Below the pieces are notes generated by a model. It searched no databases. It saw nothing but the letters and a program-made list of their open reading frames with translations, and was not told the origin of the DNA. Below are positions 1 through 9,241 of a stretch of 64,000 bases of DNA, in pieces. The position numbers and the translations under genes are program-made. Within the stretch, counting starts at the first letter, position 1, and every line of letters begins with the position of its first letter. The DNA lies in the NCBI GenBank assembly GCA_016716665.1, contig JADJVH010000004.1, positions 124,001-188,000 on the forward strand. Direction: 5' to 3'. Source of the stretch: Candidatus Opimibacter iunctus. GTDB lineage: Bacteria; Bacteroidota; Bacteroidia; Chitinophagales; Saprospiraceae.

Positions 1-301
1 AAATCCGACCGTTCATTTCTCTAAGCAACTCTTCAGCATCTGTCCAATCTTCGGATAACTCAGTGTTGGCCTTTAATAATCGATAATAAGTATGATTACC
101 TATGCCAACAGGAATCGTATCAAATTTGTACCGGAAGGACCATGCGTTGCAATCGCCTTCAAAACTACACCAGTTGTACCCTTCTGTCCAGGTTTTGACA
201 GAACTCAAAAAATCAACCGGAGTAAATTGAGCAAAGGCGTAAGTTGAAGCAGGCAATAGGAATATCATCAGCACAATTCTTGAAAGGTATATGTCCCTCA
301 T
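1..301 (-). CDS. Secreted protein of unknown function, N-terminal part
   Basis: Only the first 100 codons are inside the window; the gene runs off the left edge. The start ATG at 299-301 is followed by a clear signal peptide (MRDIYLSRIVLMIFLLPAST, cleavage probably near YAFAQ). The mature part is rich in aromatic residues and contains two cysteines (NWCSFEGDCNAW) that could form a disulphide. I do not recognise a family. A secreted protein of this kind in a Bacteroidota genome often ends in a T9SS sorting domain, but the C-terminus is not visible. A 15-nt perfect palindrome lies 68 bases upstream. Confidence 0.6.
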   Translation of the reverse strand, partial: MRDIYLSRIVLMIFLLPASTYAFAQFTPVDFLSSVKTWTEGYNWCSFEGDCNAWSFRYKFDTIPVGIGNHTYYRLLKANTELSEDWTDAEELLREMNGRI

Positions 302-368
302 ATATGCCAATTATAAACGGTTAGTGACCGTTCACGAATGTACTCAATTGACCGTTCTGTTTATGTCA

Positions 369-383
369 TTTCTGTGACAGAAA
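369..383. promoter_or_regulatory. Perfect 15-nt palindrome, operator-like
   Basis: TTTCTGT-G-ACAGAAA is a perfect inverted repeat with 7-base arms around one central base, in the 97-base gap between two minus-strand genes and upstream of the partial secreted gene. The same gap has a 6-bp hairpin (AACGGT/ACCGTT, 316-332) and two copies of GACCGTTC. A dimeric repressor site is a reasonable guess; no regulator is encoded nearby. Confidence 0.3.
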
Positions 384-398
384 CCAATATATGGCCGA

Positions 399-1316
399 TT
401 AGAAAAGTTTAGGTATAAACCTCCCGGTCTTTTCCTGGTAAGCTTTATACTCAGGATATTTGCCCGCAGAGATAGCTTCACTGAAATCGGAACTTCCCTG
501 GAAGAGCACTACAAGCAGAAGGCAACCCGCTATTGACCAGTTTAGCCAGGAGCCTGTAGCGGCGACGCTAAACAAATAGAAGGCAATCCAGATACCCTGT
601 TCGGCCATGTAATTTGGATGGCGCATATAGCTCCATAGTCCCGTATGTGTAAAGCCTAATGCATAGATACCTTCAGGCTTTTTACCAGCATTGATTCTCT
701 TGTATTTCTCCTGTTGATAATTCCACTGTTGCTGATCGGCTACAGTCTCTATGATGATGAAGAATAAAATAGCAGCGGTCGCTATATAATCAAGAAGCCC
801 TAGTGGAATGCCTTTGCCTTTGAGCGCAACAAGGATGGGAAGGGTAAACAGCATGATCAATCCATTCTGGTAAAAGGATATGAAAAAGAGATTGAAGAAA
901 AACCATCTCACCTTTCCTTTCAATTCTGGCTTTTCACGTAGCACCTCCCATCGGTAGTCTTCTTCTCCCGTCCAGAACTTCCATGAATAAGCCCCTCTCC
1001 TTGAAAAATTGTACGAAAGCCGGACACCCCACAAGGTGACAAGGACAGCCATCAGCACCATACGCGGATCCATACCTCCTGCAACAGCAATATACCATGC
1101 ATAGATGATCGGCATGATGCTCCATATCTTGTCTACCTGGCTGTTATTGCCGGTGAGCTGGCTGAGGACGAAGCAAGTGGTGGCTACACCAAAACAGATG
1201 TAGATACAATTCCACAAGATGGCGGATTGTTCCAGGGTGAGCGGTTCATCGAAATAGTAGCTGGCGATTGGCACTACAATAAACGTGATAATGAGTATCA
1301 CTATAGTCTTGATCAT
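399..1316 (-). CDS. DUF1295 / steroid 5-alpha-reductase-like membrane protein
   Basis: Integral membrane protein of 305 residues with about seven to eight hydrophobic segments, the usual size of the DUF1295 family. The C-terminal half carries the family signature of isoprenylcysteine methyltransferase/steroid reductase-like enzymes: an RRGAYSWKFW segment, then GLWSYMRHPNYMAEQGIW near residues 225-245, where the RHPNY box is the most conserved part. Members are predicted NADPH-dependent reductases or methyltransferases of lipid substrates; the substrate is unknown. The gene stands alone, with a Rho-independent terminator for the next upstream gene between them. Confidence 0.8.
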   Translation of the reverse strand: MIKTIVILIITFIVVPIASYYFDEPLTLEQSAILWNCIYICFGVATTCFVLSQLTGNNSQVDKIWSIMPIIYAWYIAVAGGMDPRMVLMAVLVTLWGVRLSYNFSRRGAYSWKFWTGEEDYRWEVLREKPELKGKVRWFFFNLFFISFYQNGLIMLFTLPILVALKGKGIPLGLLDYIATAAILFFIIIETVADQQQWNYQQEKYKRINAGKKPEGIYALGFTHTGLWSYMRHPNYMAEQGIWIAFYLFSVAATGSWLNWSIAGCLLLVVLFQGSSDFSEAISAGKYPEYKAYQEKTGRFIPKLF

Positions 1317-1403
1317 TTGTGATTCTTTTGAAGAAGGAAATTAAAAAGTGGTCTATTGCGTGCCAATATCTGCAACTTTTTGACAAATTCAGATACTCCG
1401 GGG

Positions 1404-1448
1404 AAAAAAGTAAAAGCCCCGACATCTGCACAGGATGGCGGGGCTTTT
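1404..1448 (-). terminator. Rho-independent terminator of the M43 protease gene
   Basis: On the minus strand AAAAGCCCCG (1439-1448) pairs with CGGGGCTTTT (1412-1421), with a few more pairs inside the loop, followed by ACTTTTTT. It lies 41 bases past the stop of the metalloprotease gene. Confidence 0.85.
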
Positions 1449-1488
1449 AAATCATCATGATCCGGCTTCTGCCGGTTAGAGGTATACG

Positions 1489-2926
1489 TTATTCCAGGAT
1501 CAGCAATCTTTCGACCAATCTGCCACTGGTGGAGTGTAGTATGACAAAATAGATCCCTGCAGGAATGTCATTTGTCTGCAAGGGTATCTGTGATATCCCT
1601 GGAGCAATCTGTAGATGATCAGAAGTCAACACATGACCTGAAGCATCTGTGATTTCAATGACGGCCCCAAATGCCTTGAGGGATGAAATGGTCAATGTCG
1701 CATCGGCATGGTCCCGAACAGGATTAGGGCTCAACGAATACCCGTCAATCTCCCGTATATCATTTATGCCTGTACCCAATACAGCCCTGAAATTCTGTGC
1801 AGTGCTGTAACCGGCACCTGTCATAGATTCATTGTATGGCCATACCTTCCAGTAATAGGTGACATTTTCTGTCAACGCATCTGTGATCAGCAACTCTGAA
1901 CTTGTCACAATTGTCTTGACCGGATTAAAGGTAAATGAAGCAAACCGGTCATATATCACCAGGTACTTGTTGGCGCCTGGAGTATCCTCCCAATCTAAAA
2001 GTATATTAGACAGACCATTTGATTCTTCACCGTTTATAGGGCTGACATAGGCTACCGGATCAACCACAGGCGTAGTGTTGGGGACAACACCTGTGCGTAT
2101 GTAGGCACGCTTAATGGTAAAGAAATCTGTATTGATCAGGCTCTTTTGCGTGGTTGTAAATTCGTACGTACTGCAGTCCCTGTAGTAACTCATGAAATTA
2201 TTAGTCATTGGCTTGATCACTTCCCCGTTCTTGTCCATGATGGAGGTATTCTCATCACAGTCATTTTGATACAGGAGCCCGAGGTTATAGTCCTCAGGTG
2301 TATCACAGACATGATCTCCGGCTGTATTACAATTGGAACGATTGTGCAATTCAATCAACGAAGATCCTCCTCCGCCTTCACAGGGCAGGGTGAAATCGAC
2401 ATTGACCGGATTGGTATATTCGTCAAGGGTATAAGGATGGCAGTCCCAGCCTGAGAAAGGGTGGGCAAGACTAAAGAAATGACCTGCTTCGTGCGCCAGG
2501 GTAGAGGAGACTGCATTGATCTCCCCTTTCCTGGAGACGAGCCAGTCGTCCTGGGGATCGTAATAAGCCCTGCGCAGTTTCATCTGTGATCTGGCTGCAG
2601 CCGACCCCGGAGTATTGTACACCGCATCATTATCAAAGTAGTTGAAACGATCTATGTAGAATTTGGCTTCCTGGTCAGCATAGGAGGCATTGATATTGGC
2701 CACTTGCTGTAATACAGCCTCTTCCGTCACTCTTCCGTTTCCGGCGGAAGATGCTACAAGGTGAAAAGTCATAGGGATATATTTTACCGCACCCCGCTGA
2801 ACCGGCAACAATACTTTTATTGGCATCTGTACGCTCCAGTATGGGCTCCTGAGGAGTACCACAAAACTGAGCGGATAGGGCAGACGCAAGGAAAATACCT
2901 GTGTAGGTAAGCAACAATCTTAGCAT
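1489..2926 (-). pseudogene. Secreted M43 (pappalysin-like) zinc metalloprotease with T9SS domain, frameshifted
   Basis: The gene starts at 2926 with a signal peptide (MLRLLLTYTGIFLASALSAQ) and the segment FCGTPQEPILERT. The rest of the protein, from about RGAVKYIPMTFHLVA, lies one base out of phase, so a one-base insertion (or two-base loss) lies between about 2796 and 2825. Joined, it gives about 478 residues. The catalytic motif HEAGHFFSLAHPF (three zinc ligands plus Glu) and a Met-turn (NNFMSYY) define peptidase family M43B. A fibronectin-III-like segment follows, then a type A T9SS sorting domain beginning SLSPNPVRDHAD. The product would be exported by T9SS and act on extracellular protein. 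Everything after the shift is intact, so an assembly error is as likely as decay. Confidence 0.8.
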
Positions 2927-2947
2927 AAAGGTTTTGATTTATGTTCA

Positions 2948-2955
2948 CAAAGATA
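2948..2955 (-). promoter_or_regulatory. Bacteroidota -7 box upstream of the M43 protease
   Basis: TATCTTTG on the minus strand matches TAnnTTTG exactly and sits 22 bases before the ATG at 2926. The nearest TTTG (-33-like, 2980-2983) is 24 bases further upstream, slightly wide, so only the -7 part is well supported. Confidence 0.4.
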
Positions 2956-3000
2956 ACAATCAATCGGAGCTACGGATTCCAAAGGATGCCGAATTCTTAT

Positions 3001-3008
3001 TAGTTTTG
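3001..3008 (+). promoter_or_regulatory. Bacteroidota -7 box upstream of mdh
   Basis: TAGTTTTG is an exact TAnnTTTG match 42 bases before the mdh start. With the divergent box at 2948-2955 it suggests that the 124-base gap between the protease and mdh holds two divergent promoters. I saw no good -33 TTTG at the usual spacing. Confidence 0.35.
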
Positions 3009-3050
3009 CCGACATATTAGTATGTTTTTACAATAATTCAATCTCTAGAT

Positions 3051-3986
3051 ATGTCAAAGGTAACAGTAGTGGGTTCCGGAAACGTTGGAGCTACAGTGGC
3101 TAATGTTTTAGCCCATCAAAACATTGTGAATGAAATAGTTCTGCTCGATCTCATGGCGGATATGGCCAAGGGTAAAGCACTCGATACCTGGCAACAGGCA
3201 CCGATCGATGACTATTCTACAAGGATCACGGGGACAGGCGATTACGCACTTACGGCCGGATCAGATATAGCGGTGATCACCGCAGGGGTACCCAGGAAAC
3301 CCGGAATGAGTAGGGATGACCTGATCTCGACAAATGCCAAGATTGTCTCTTCGGTGACTAAATCACTACTTCAATACAGCCCAAATGCTATCCTGATCGT
3401 GGTCTCCAATCCATTGGATGTCATGACGTATGCGGCTCATGTGGTATCCGGTCACCCTTCCAGCAAGGTTATTGGTATGGCTGGCGTGTTAGATACCGCA
3501 CGTTACCGTGCTTTCCTGGCTGAGGCCCTCGATGTCTCTCCAAGAGATATACAGGCAATGCTGCTCGGTGGACATGGTGATACAATGGTTCCGCTGCCAC
3601 GATATACCACGGTATCAGGTATTCCTGTCACAGAATTGATCGATACTGCTGCCCTCGATGCCATTGTGGACAGAACTAAGAAAGGCGGTGGCGAACTGGT
3701 TCAACTCATGGGTACTTCTGCCTGGTATGCGCCAGGGGCAGCCGCAGCCCAGATGGTTGCTACCATCCTCAGGGATGAAAAGAGAATACTTCCCTGTTGC
3801 ATCAAGCTTGAAGGCCAGTATGGCCTAAAGGATGTATATGTGGGTGTGCCGGTCAAGCTGGGCAAAAACGGCATTGAATCTGTCATCGAACTGGACCTGA
3901 CAAAGGAGGAAATGGCTTTACTACATGAATCAGCAGGACATGTACGTGAAGTGATGTCCGCTTATGATAAAATGGGTTTAAGCTGA
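3051..3986 (+). CDS. mdh: Malate dehydrogenase
   Basis: NAD-dependent malate dehydrogenase of the TCA cycle, 311 residues, full length for the LDH-like MDH group. The N-terminal dinucleotide fold shows VGSGNVGAT (GxGxxG) and an acidic residue ending beta-2 (VLLDL), which favours NAD. The active-site loop reads GVPRKPGMSRDDL, with the arginines typical of MDH rather than lactate dehydrogenase. SNPLDVMTY and the catalytic histidine in GGHGDTMVPL follow. It is first in a plus-strand run; the next start is 11 bases after its stop. Confidence 0.95.
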   Translation: MSKVTVVGSGNVGATVANVLAHQNIVNEIVLLDLMADMAKGKALDTWQQAPIDDYSTRITGTGDYALTAGSDIAVITAGVPRKPGMSRDDLISTNAKIVSSVTKSLLQYSPNAILIVVSNPLDVMTYAAHVVSGHPSSKVIGMAGVLDTARYRAFLAEALDVSPRDIQAMLLGGHGDTMVPLPRYTTVSGIPVTELIDTAALDAIVDRTKKGGGELVQLMGTSAWYAPGAAAAQMVATILRDEKRILPCCIKLEGQYGLKDVYVGVPVKLGKNGIESVIELDLTKEEMALLHESAGHVREVMSAYDKMGLS

Positions 3987-3996
3987 TTTACAATTA

Positions 3997-4560
3997 TTGG
4001 AACAACTTCAATTTCTACAACAGATCCGGACCCAGCGAGGTGACTCGCTATGGGAGCTTTCGCATATCCGGCCTGTGCTGGTAGTATTTCTCAGGCATTT
4101 TGGATGCGTCTTTTGTAAAGAGGCCATGTCAGAGCTCGGAAAACTAAAAGCAAAGATTGAAAGTCAGCACACACAACTTGTCCTGGTCCATCTGGCCGAT
4201 GACGAGACTGCTGAAGCCTTCTTTTTGCAGTATGGCCTCAGTGATGTAGATTATATCTCCGATCCTGAAGCAAAGGTGTATCAGCAGTTTGGCCTGCTCA
4301 AAGGCGAACTGAGCCAAATGGTAGGCATGAGAGTATGGCTCAGGACTTTCCAGCAAGGAGTCATCAAAGGGCATGGGCTGAGTACCCACCTGATCGGTGA
4401 TGGCTTCCAGATGCCCGGAGTATTCCTGCTTTATGAAGGAGAGATCAAGGAGAAATTTATACATCATACGATAGCGGATAAGCCTGATTACCTCAAGATG
4501 GCTGTTTGTAGTGATTACCGACCCGGTTCAGGCAAGGAAGGGTTGAACTATCAGGATTGA
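3997..4560 (+). CDS. SelL-like / AhpC-TSA_2 thioredoxin-fold redox protein
   Basis: Thioredoxin-fold protein of 187 residues, close in length to peroxiredoxin-like 2 and SelL-related proteins. The redox motif is FGCVFCKEA (CxxC) near residue 37; some family members carry selenocysteine in this motif, this one has cysteines only. No in-frame ATG fits the N-terminus, so the start is probably TTG at 3997, 11 bases after mdh. The partner is unknown; a role in thiol or peroxide reduction is inferred from the fold. The tight spacing suggests co-transcription with mdh. Confidence 0.75.
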   Translation: MEQLQFLQQIRTQRGDSLWELSHIRPVLVVFLRHFGCVFCKEAMSELGKLKAKIESQHTQLVLVHLADDETAEAFFLQYGLSDVDYISDPEAKVYQQFGLLKGELSQMVGMRVWLRTFQQGVIKGHGLSTHLIGDGFQMPGVFLLYEGEIKEKFIHHTIADKPDYLKMAVCSDYRPGSGKEGLNYQD

Positions 4561-4588
4561 AATTTGTACTACTACGCAAAGCAACAGC

Positions 4589-5686
4589 ATGGAAATTGAT
4601 AATAATAAAGTCGTAAGCGCGCTCAGTGCCGTGATGGATCCTGCCACTGGCCAGGATATCATCAGCCGAAGGATGATTTCAGAATTGCAAATCAGGGGAA
4701 ACCAGGTCCAATTCAAATTAGCTACAGCTGACCTTCCCGAAGCTCAGAAATCAAGCCTCAACTTTGCATGTATGGAAGCTATACAGGCCGTTTATCCTGA
4801 TGCAGAGGTGCACATCCATATGGAACGCAGGGAACAGGATGCAGGCAAGCAAAGCCCTTTACCACATGTAAAAAACATCATTGCAGTGGCATCCGGCAAA
4901 GGAGGCGTAGGCAAAAGCACGATTGCTGTCAACCTCGCCCTTGGCCTACAAAAATTAGGCTTTAGTACCGGCTTGTTAGATGCAGACTTATACGGACCTT
5001 CAGCGCCAACTATGCTTGGACTTCAGGGGCAAAAACCCAAAGTGCAGGTCGTACATGGAAGTCACAAGATAGTTCCACTGGAAGCCTATGGCATGCCGGT
5101 TATGTCTATTGGCTTTGTGGTTGAGCCTGAGCAAGCCGTTGTATTGCGCGGCCCAAGGCTTGCAGGTATTTTAAAGCAATTTCTAGGTGATACCCTCTGG
5201 CCTGCCCTGGATTACCTGATCATTGATCTGCCTCCTGGCACCGGTGACATTCAGTTGACCCTTGTACAGACGGTACCGCTCACCGGGGCTATCCTGGTGA
5301 CGACACCACAGGAATTAGCCGTAGTTGATGCGGTCAAAGCAATGAACATGTTTATGCTGGATTCGCTCAATGTGCCGATCCTTGGGGTTGTAGAGAACAT
5401 GTCATGGTTTACGCCTGCAGAACTTCCTGACAATAAGTATTTCCTCTTTGGGAGCGGTGGCGGAGAAAAACTCGCATCACTAGGCAATACCAGATTACTG
5501 GCACAGATTCCGCTGGTGCAATCCGTCCGGGAACATGGAGATAGTGGCCAGCCTGCTGTACTGGATGCTGATGCTGGAGGACTGCAGGATCGCTTTATCA
5601 GTTTAGCAAGGGCACTTCACGAACAAACCTTGTTGAGGAATCAAGAGATGGCTCCTACACGGATTGTAGAAATTAAAGAGGGATAA
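4589..5686 (+). CDS. mrp: Mrp/ApbC/NBP35 family iron-sulfur cluster carrier ATPase
   Basis: P-loop ATPase of 365 residues. The first roughly 95 residues form a MIP18/DUF59 domain; the rest is the Mrp/NBP35 ATPase, with a deviant Walker A motif GKGGVGKST near residue 108, DADLYGPS, and a Walker B-like LIIDLPPGTGD. These proteins bind and transfer [4Fe-4S] clusters to apo-enzymes. The C-terminal CxxC of some NBP35 proteins is absent, as in many bacterial Mrp proteins. A NifU-domain protein follows 51 bases downstream, which supports a role in Fe-S assembly. Confidence 0.92.
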   Translation: MEIDNNKVVSALSAVMDPATGQDIISRRMISELQIRGNQVQFKLATADLPEAQKSSLNFACMEAIQAVYPDAEVHIHMERREQDAGKQSPLPHVKNIIAVASGKGGVGKSTIAVNLALGLQKLGFSTGLLDADLYGPSAPTMLGLQGQKPKVQVVHGSHKIVPLEAYGMPVMSIGFVVEPEQAVVLRGPRLAGILKQFLGDTLWPALDYLIIDLPPGTGDIQLTLVQTVPLTGAILVTTPQELAVVDAVKAMNMFMLDSLNVPILGVVENMSWFTPAELPDNKYFLFGSGGGEKLASLGNTRLLAQIPLVQSVREHGDSGQPAVLDADAGGLQDRFISLARALHEQTLLRNQEMAPTRIVEIKEG

Positions 5687-5737
5687 ATAGCCGTGCATAG
5701 ATTTTGTTGCTAAAGAAAGCCTAATTTTACACCATAC

Positions 5738-5998
5738 ATGTCAGACCAGGAAAAAATACTTTTACTCGATCAGATTGAATTAGCACTGGATGATATCCGT
5801 CCTCACCTTGCTGTTGATGGAGGCAATGTAAGCCTCGTTGATGTCACTGAGGAAATGACCGTAATCGTTAAATGGCTTGGTGCATGTGAGTCTTGCTCTA
5901 TGTCTGTCATGACCATGAAAGCTGGTGTCGAACAAGCTGTAAAATCCAGACTGCCTCAAATCCGGTCTGTCGAAGCATTGAATACAGTGCATGCCTGA
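5738..5998 (+). CDS. NifU C-terminal domain Fe-S scaffold protein
   Basis: Stand-alone NifU/Nfu domain of 86 residues, its usual size. The sequence begins with the amphipathic IELALDDIRPHLAVDGG stretch and has the cluster-binding CxxC in GACESCSMSVMTMKAG, near residues 50-53. Such proteins carry a [4Fe-4S] cluster between dimer subunits and pass it to target enzymes. The position right after mrp fits a shared Fe-S delivery function. The last eight bases overlap the start of pyrF, so the two are probably translationally coupled. Confidence 0.9.
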   Translation: MSDQEKILLLDQIELALDDIRPHLAVDGGNVSLVDVTEEMTVIVKWLGACESCSMSVMTMKAGVEQAVKSRLPQIRSVEALNTVHA

Positions 5999-6818
5999 GC
6001 AAATGAAAGACAAGTCCTTTCTCCGTGACATCATCACATCGCGCAAGACAGTTCTCACTATTGGACTTGATGCTGATCTCACCAGGCTACCCGCGATAGT
6101 CAATGGAGACTTACTTGCTTTCAATAAGGCAATCATCGATGCCACCCGTGAGGCCTGCATTGCCTATAAACCCAACTTTGCCTTTTACGAATCGCTTGGT
6201 TCCAAAGGCTGGGAGATTCTGGAGCAAACAATCAACTATATAGGCGACCGGCATTTTATCATCGGTGATGCCAAGCGTGGTGATATCGGAAATACCTCTG
6301 CAATGTATGCCACAGCAGTATTCGACCATATGGGTTGTGATGCTATTACAGTCAATCCCTATATGGGGGAAGATTGCGTTATGCCTTTCTATAAAGCCGG
6401 AAAATGGGTCATCATCCTTGCACTGACATCCAATCATGGTAGCAGTGATTTTCAACAGATCACACTCAACAGCGGTAAGAAACTTTTTCAGAAAGTGATG
6501 CAGACTGCTTCGACCTGGGGTACTCCTGATAATACCATGTTTGTGCTCGGTGCAACTCATCCTTCAGAAATCCAGGAATGCCGTGATGAGTTTCCTGATC
6601 ATTTCTTTCTGATTCCCGGCGTGGGAGCGCAGGGAGGTGACCTGGATGCCATCTGTGCCGCAGGACTCAACAGTGATGGTGGGCTATTTATCAATGCGTC
6701 CAGAAGCATTCTCTATGCAAGCCCACAAAGTGATTTTGCAGAGAAGGCATATGCAGAAGCATCGACTCTCAATAGCATCATAAGGCCACACCTTGAAGGT
6801 AGAATAAGGAAATCCTAA
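5991..6818 (+). CDS. pyrF: Orotidine 5'-phosphate decarboxylase, type 2
   Basis: Last step of UMP synthesis, converting OMP to UMP. The 275-residue length is that of the longer type 2 enzymes. The catalytic Asp-Lys-Asp array is in FIIGDAKRGDIGNTS near residues 90-100, and the phosphate-binding region in FLIPGVGAQGGD. The start ATG lies inside the end of the NifU gene (8-base overlap). It converges on the GT39 gene, whose stop lies within the last bases of pyrF (6815-6818), leaving no room for a terminator between them. Confidence 0.93.
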   Translation: MPEQMKDKSFLRDIITSRKTVLTIGLDADLTRLPAIVNGDLLAFNKAIIDATREACIAYKPNFAFYESLGSKGWEILEQTINYIGDRHFIIGDAKRGDIGNTSAMYATAVFDHMGCDAITVNPYMGEDCVMPFYKAGKWVIILALTSNHGSSDFQQITLNSGKKLFQKVMQTASTWGTPDNTMFVLGATHPSEIQECRDEFPDHFFLIPGVGAQGGDLDAICAAGLNSDGGLFINASRSILYASPQSDFAEKAYAEASTLNSIIRPHLEGRIRKS

Positions 6819-8272
6819 TTGCCTTTAATTTCCTCTTTTTTACGGATTACATTTATTTCATAACCCAGGCCTGGCCATACTTTCGTGGTATCCATCACAA
6901 ACTGATCCTGCAACAATGTCAACCCAGCAGCCTGGCTGATGATGATTTTGTCGCCCGGGACGATCTGGCTTGTCGTATCGATGACACTTACATTGATCCC
7001 ATCTTCTGCCAATCTTATCTTTCGATAGAAATCTAACTGTAGCTGATGCTCAGGCATTTCTACTTTCATAAATACTTTCGTTTCAGGAGTGATTTGTGCA
7101 TGACGAAGGATTGCCCCTTCATACTCAAACGGGTGACGTGGATCAATATCGTTTTGGATAAAGTTCATCTTGCGCCCCAATACAAGAATCACGGGTAATA
7201 GAGCAACAAGTTTCCATTGACCATGGATGTTTGAAAGTAGTATTCCTGCAACAGCTCCTGTAATCATGGCAAAGAACGGAAATGCCGGAGCATCATACCA
7301 CTCCAGTTTCACAGCAGGTATTGTGATCACCAGCATATATCCCAACCCCAGGATGATCCAACGAAAAAGGTGGGGCCTGACCTTGCTGTCCTTTAGAAAA
7401 AACAAACAATAAAGTATGGCTATAGCTAGAAAATAGACCCATGGAGTAAATGTCCTGAGTATAGTAAAATTGGTAAAGTAATACGATGCACTATGTTCGT
7501 GCCAGGGCATGACATTCTTAAACATACGCATGTATTCTGAATGCAATACCAGGTCAAGAAAGCCAGGTTGCATAATTTCACGGACGAGATAGTACATGAA
7601 GCATATAAGACCTGACAACAATGCTGCCATCCAAAATCTGAGCGTAAATAATACAGTGCGGACCGGTGTAAGTAACCAGACCAGAAGTAAAGGCCCCATC
7701 ATGAGCCACCCACCTATTGATTTAGAATAGAACGCACCGATCATGGCGACAAAAAACCAAAGCGAATGCCTGGCAGTAAATCTGCCTTGATGAATCGCAT
7801 CAAGTACAACGATCACATAGATGACTACAAAAAAGGTCATCACTGCATCCAGGTCCCCAGTACGGGATATGTGATGCCTGATAAAACCTTCATGACCCAC
7901 GAAACAAACCAATACCAGCATGCGGGTCCAGATATCGAAGCCCCATTTTTTCAGTCCGGCCATCATTACAAACAGGATGCCTGCCACTGCCATAGCGGAT
8001 GGCAGCCTCACGGCCCATTCAGCAGAGGGTATCACCATGAGCGAAAGTGCCTGAAGCCAAAGGACCAGGGGTGGTTTGGTATTATAACTTCCATGGACGG
8101 GCACTAGCCATGAACTCCCATGAGCCATATCCAGTGATGCATTGACATACACGGCTTCATCCCAGATATAGATGGCCGGTGTTCCAAGCATATAAAAAGC
8201 AGGAATGGCACAAATAAAGAGTATCGTCCAATCAATGAGACTAAGCTGTATAGCAGGGAATGGGTTTTTCAT
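6815..8272 (-). CDS. GT39/ArnT-like membrane glycosyltransferase
   Basis: Polytopic protein of 485 residues with about ten to twelve membrane segments, resembling the ArnT/PMT (GT-C) glycosyltransferases that use polyprenyl-phosphate sugars. The first periplasmic loop carries the acidic catalytic pair in IWDEAVYVNASLD, followed by NTKPPLVLWLQ, the conserved KPP(L/F) segment, and SRTGDLDA. I chose ATG 8272 (MKNPFPAIQ), which follows the dehydratase stop by one base; a longer reading would overlap that gene. The acceptor, lipid A or another envelope glycan or protein, cannot be told from sequence. Confidence 0.85.
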   Translation of the reverse strand: MKNPFPAIQLSLIDWTILFICAIPAFYMLGTPAIYIWDEAVYVNASLDMAHGSSWLVPVHGSYNTKPPLVLWLQALSLMVIPSAEWAVRLPSAMAVAGILFVMMAGLKKWGFDIWTRMLVLVCFVGHEGFIRHHISRTGDLDAVMTFFVVIYVIVVLDAIHQGRFTARHSLWFFVAMIGAFYSKSIGGWLMMGPLLLVWLLTPVRTVLFTLRFWMAALLSGLICFMYYLVREIMQPGFLDLVLHSEYMRMFKNVMPWHEHSASYYFTNFTILRTFTPWVYFLAIAILYCLFFLKDSKVRPHLFRWIILGLGYMLVITIPAVKLEWYDAPAFPFFAMITGAVAGILLSNIHGQWKLVALLPVILVLGRKMNFIQNDIDPRHPFEYEGAILRHAQITPETKVFMKVEMPEHQLQLDFYRKIRLAEDGINVSVIDTTSQIVPGDKIIISQAAGLTLLQDQFVMDTTKVWPGLGYEINVIRKKEEIKGN

Positions 8273-8273
8273 A

Positions 8274-9239
8274 TCAGTAGCCGCATATGCGCTGATGAAC
8301 AACCGGATCAATATTACCTCCACATAGGATGACTACTGATTGATCTGTGGGTCTACGATGAGAATCCTTCATAGCAGCGGCCATGGCTACACCTGCTGCA
8401 CCTTCGACGATTAGCCCTTGTGCATCATAGAGATGATGTATGGCACTTTCAATCTCTGCTTCGTCTATGAGGATAAAACGATCAATCAGCCGGCTGCAGA
8501 TTGGAAAGGTGATGCTGTCCTCTTCAAGAGGCCCGGCTGATCCATCTGAAAGGGTAGGGCGTGCATCAGGAGCATCTACAACCCGACCAGCCTGCACGCT
8601 CAGGTACATTTCCGGAGAGTTGACTGGTTGGCATCCTATTATTTCTGTATCGGGAGAATTCAATTTGATCCAACTTGCGATTCCGGAAATCAGCCCACCA
8701 CCACCAACAGTAACATAGACTTTATCAATATGCGGTATAGCTGAAGCAAGTTCAATAGCTATTGTACCCTGGCCGGCGATGACCTCCGGGTCATTGTAAG
8801 GACTGACCCAGGGCAGGCCATGTTCCTGAGCATAGGCTTTTCCAGTAAGCTCTGCCTGGAGTGAATCCCCATCCACCAGGTGCAGATCTGCGCCGAGGGC
8901 AACAAGTTTCTCAATTTTCTTTGGGGTTGCAGTAGAGGGAATAAAAATGGTTGCTTTTAGTCCATAAAGCTCAGCTGCCTTAGCCACCCCTAATCCGTGA
9001 TTTCCTGTTGAAGCTGTAACAATGGCATGGCCTGAAGGTATAAGGCTCAGGCGTGACAATGCACCTCGCCATTTGAATGAACCTGTCTCCTGTTCATTTT
9101 CACATTTGAGCCAGAGGCCCAATGTTTCTTCTTTCAGAAGGCGGGTGTGTGCGACATGCGATTTGATGCGTTGATATGCATCTGATATCAGGGAAGGGAT
9201 ATACCCGGGTTGATCAATCAAGGCTGGATCAGAGGACAC
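8274..9239 (-). CDS. Serine racemase/threonine dehydratase-like PLP enzyme
   Basis: Fold-type II PLP enzyme of 321 residues, the length of catabolic threonine dehydratases and serine racemases; it lacks the regulatory ACT domain of IlvA. The PLP lysine is in TGSFKWRGA near residue 57, with STGNHGLGVAKAA and the glycine-rich phosphate loop VTVGGGGLISGIA. It would deaminate L-threonine or L-serine, or racemise serine; sequence alone does not decide. It starts 3 bases after the cysteine desulfurase stop and ends one base before the GT39 start, so the three form one operon. Confidence 0.85.
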   Translation of the reverse strand: MSSDPALIDQPGYIPSLISDAYQRIKSHVAHTRLLKEETLGLWLKCENEQETGSFKWRGALSRLSLIPSGHAIVTASTGNHGLGVAKAAELYGLKATIFIPSTATPKKIEKLVALGADLHLVDGDSLQAELTGKAYAQEHGLPWVSPYNDPEVIAGQGTIAIELASAIPHIDKVYVTVGGGGLISGIASWIKLNSPDTEIIGCQPVNSPEMYLSVQAGRVVDAPDARPTLSDGSAGPLEEDSITFPICSRLIDRFILIDEAEIESAIHHLYDAQGLIVEGAAGVAMAAAMKDSHRRPTDQSVVILCGGNIDPVVHQRICGY

Positions 9240-9241
9240 TG

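Noticed and set aside
3997..4560. Selenocysteine form of the SelL-like protein
   Set aside because: The motif is CxxC with both codons for cysteine; no in-frame TGA lies at that position.
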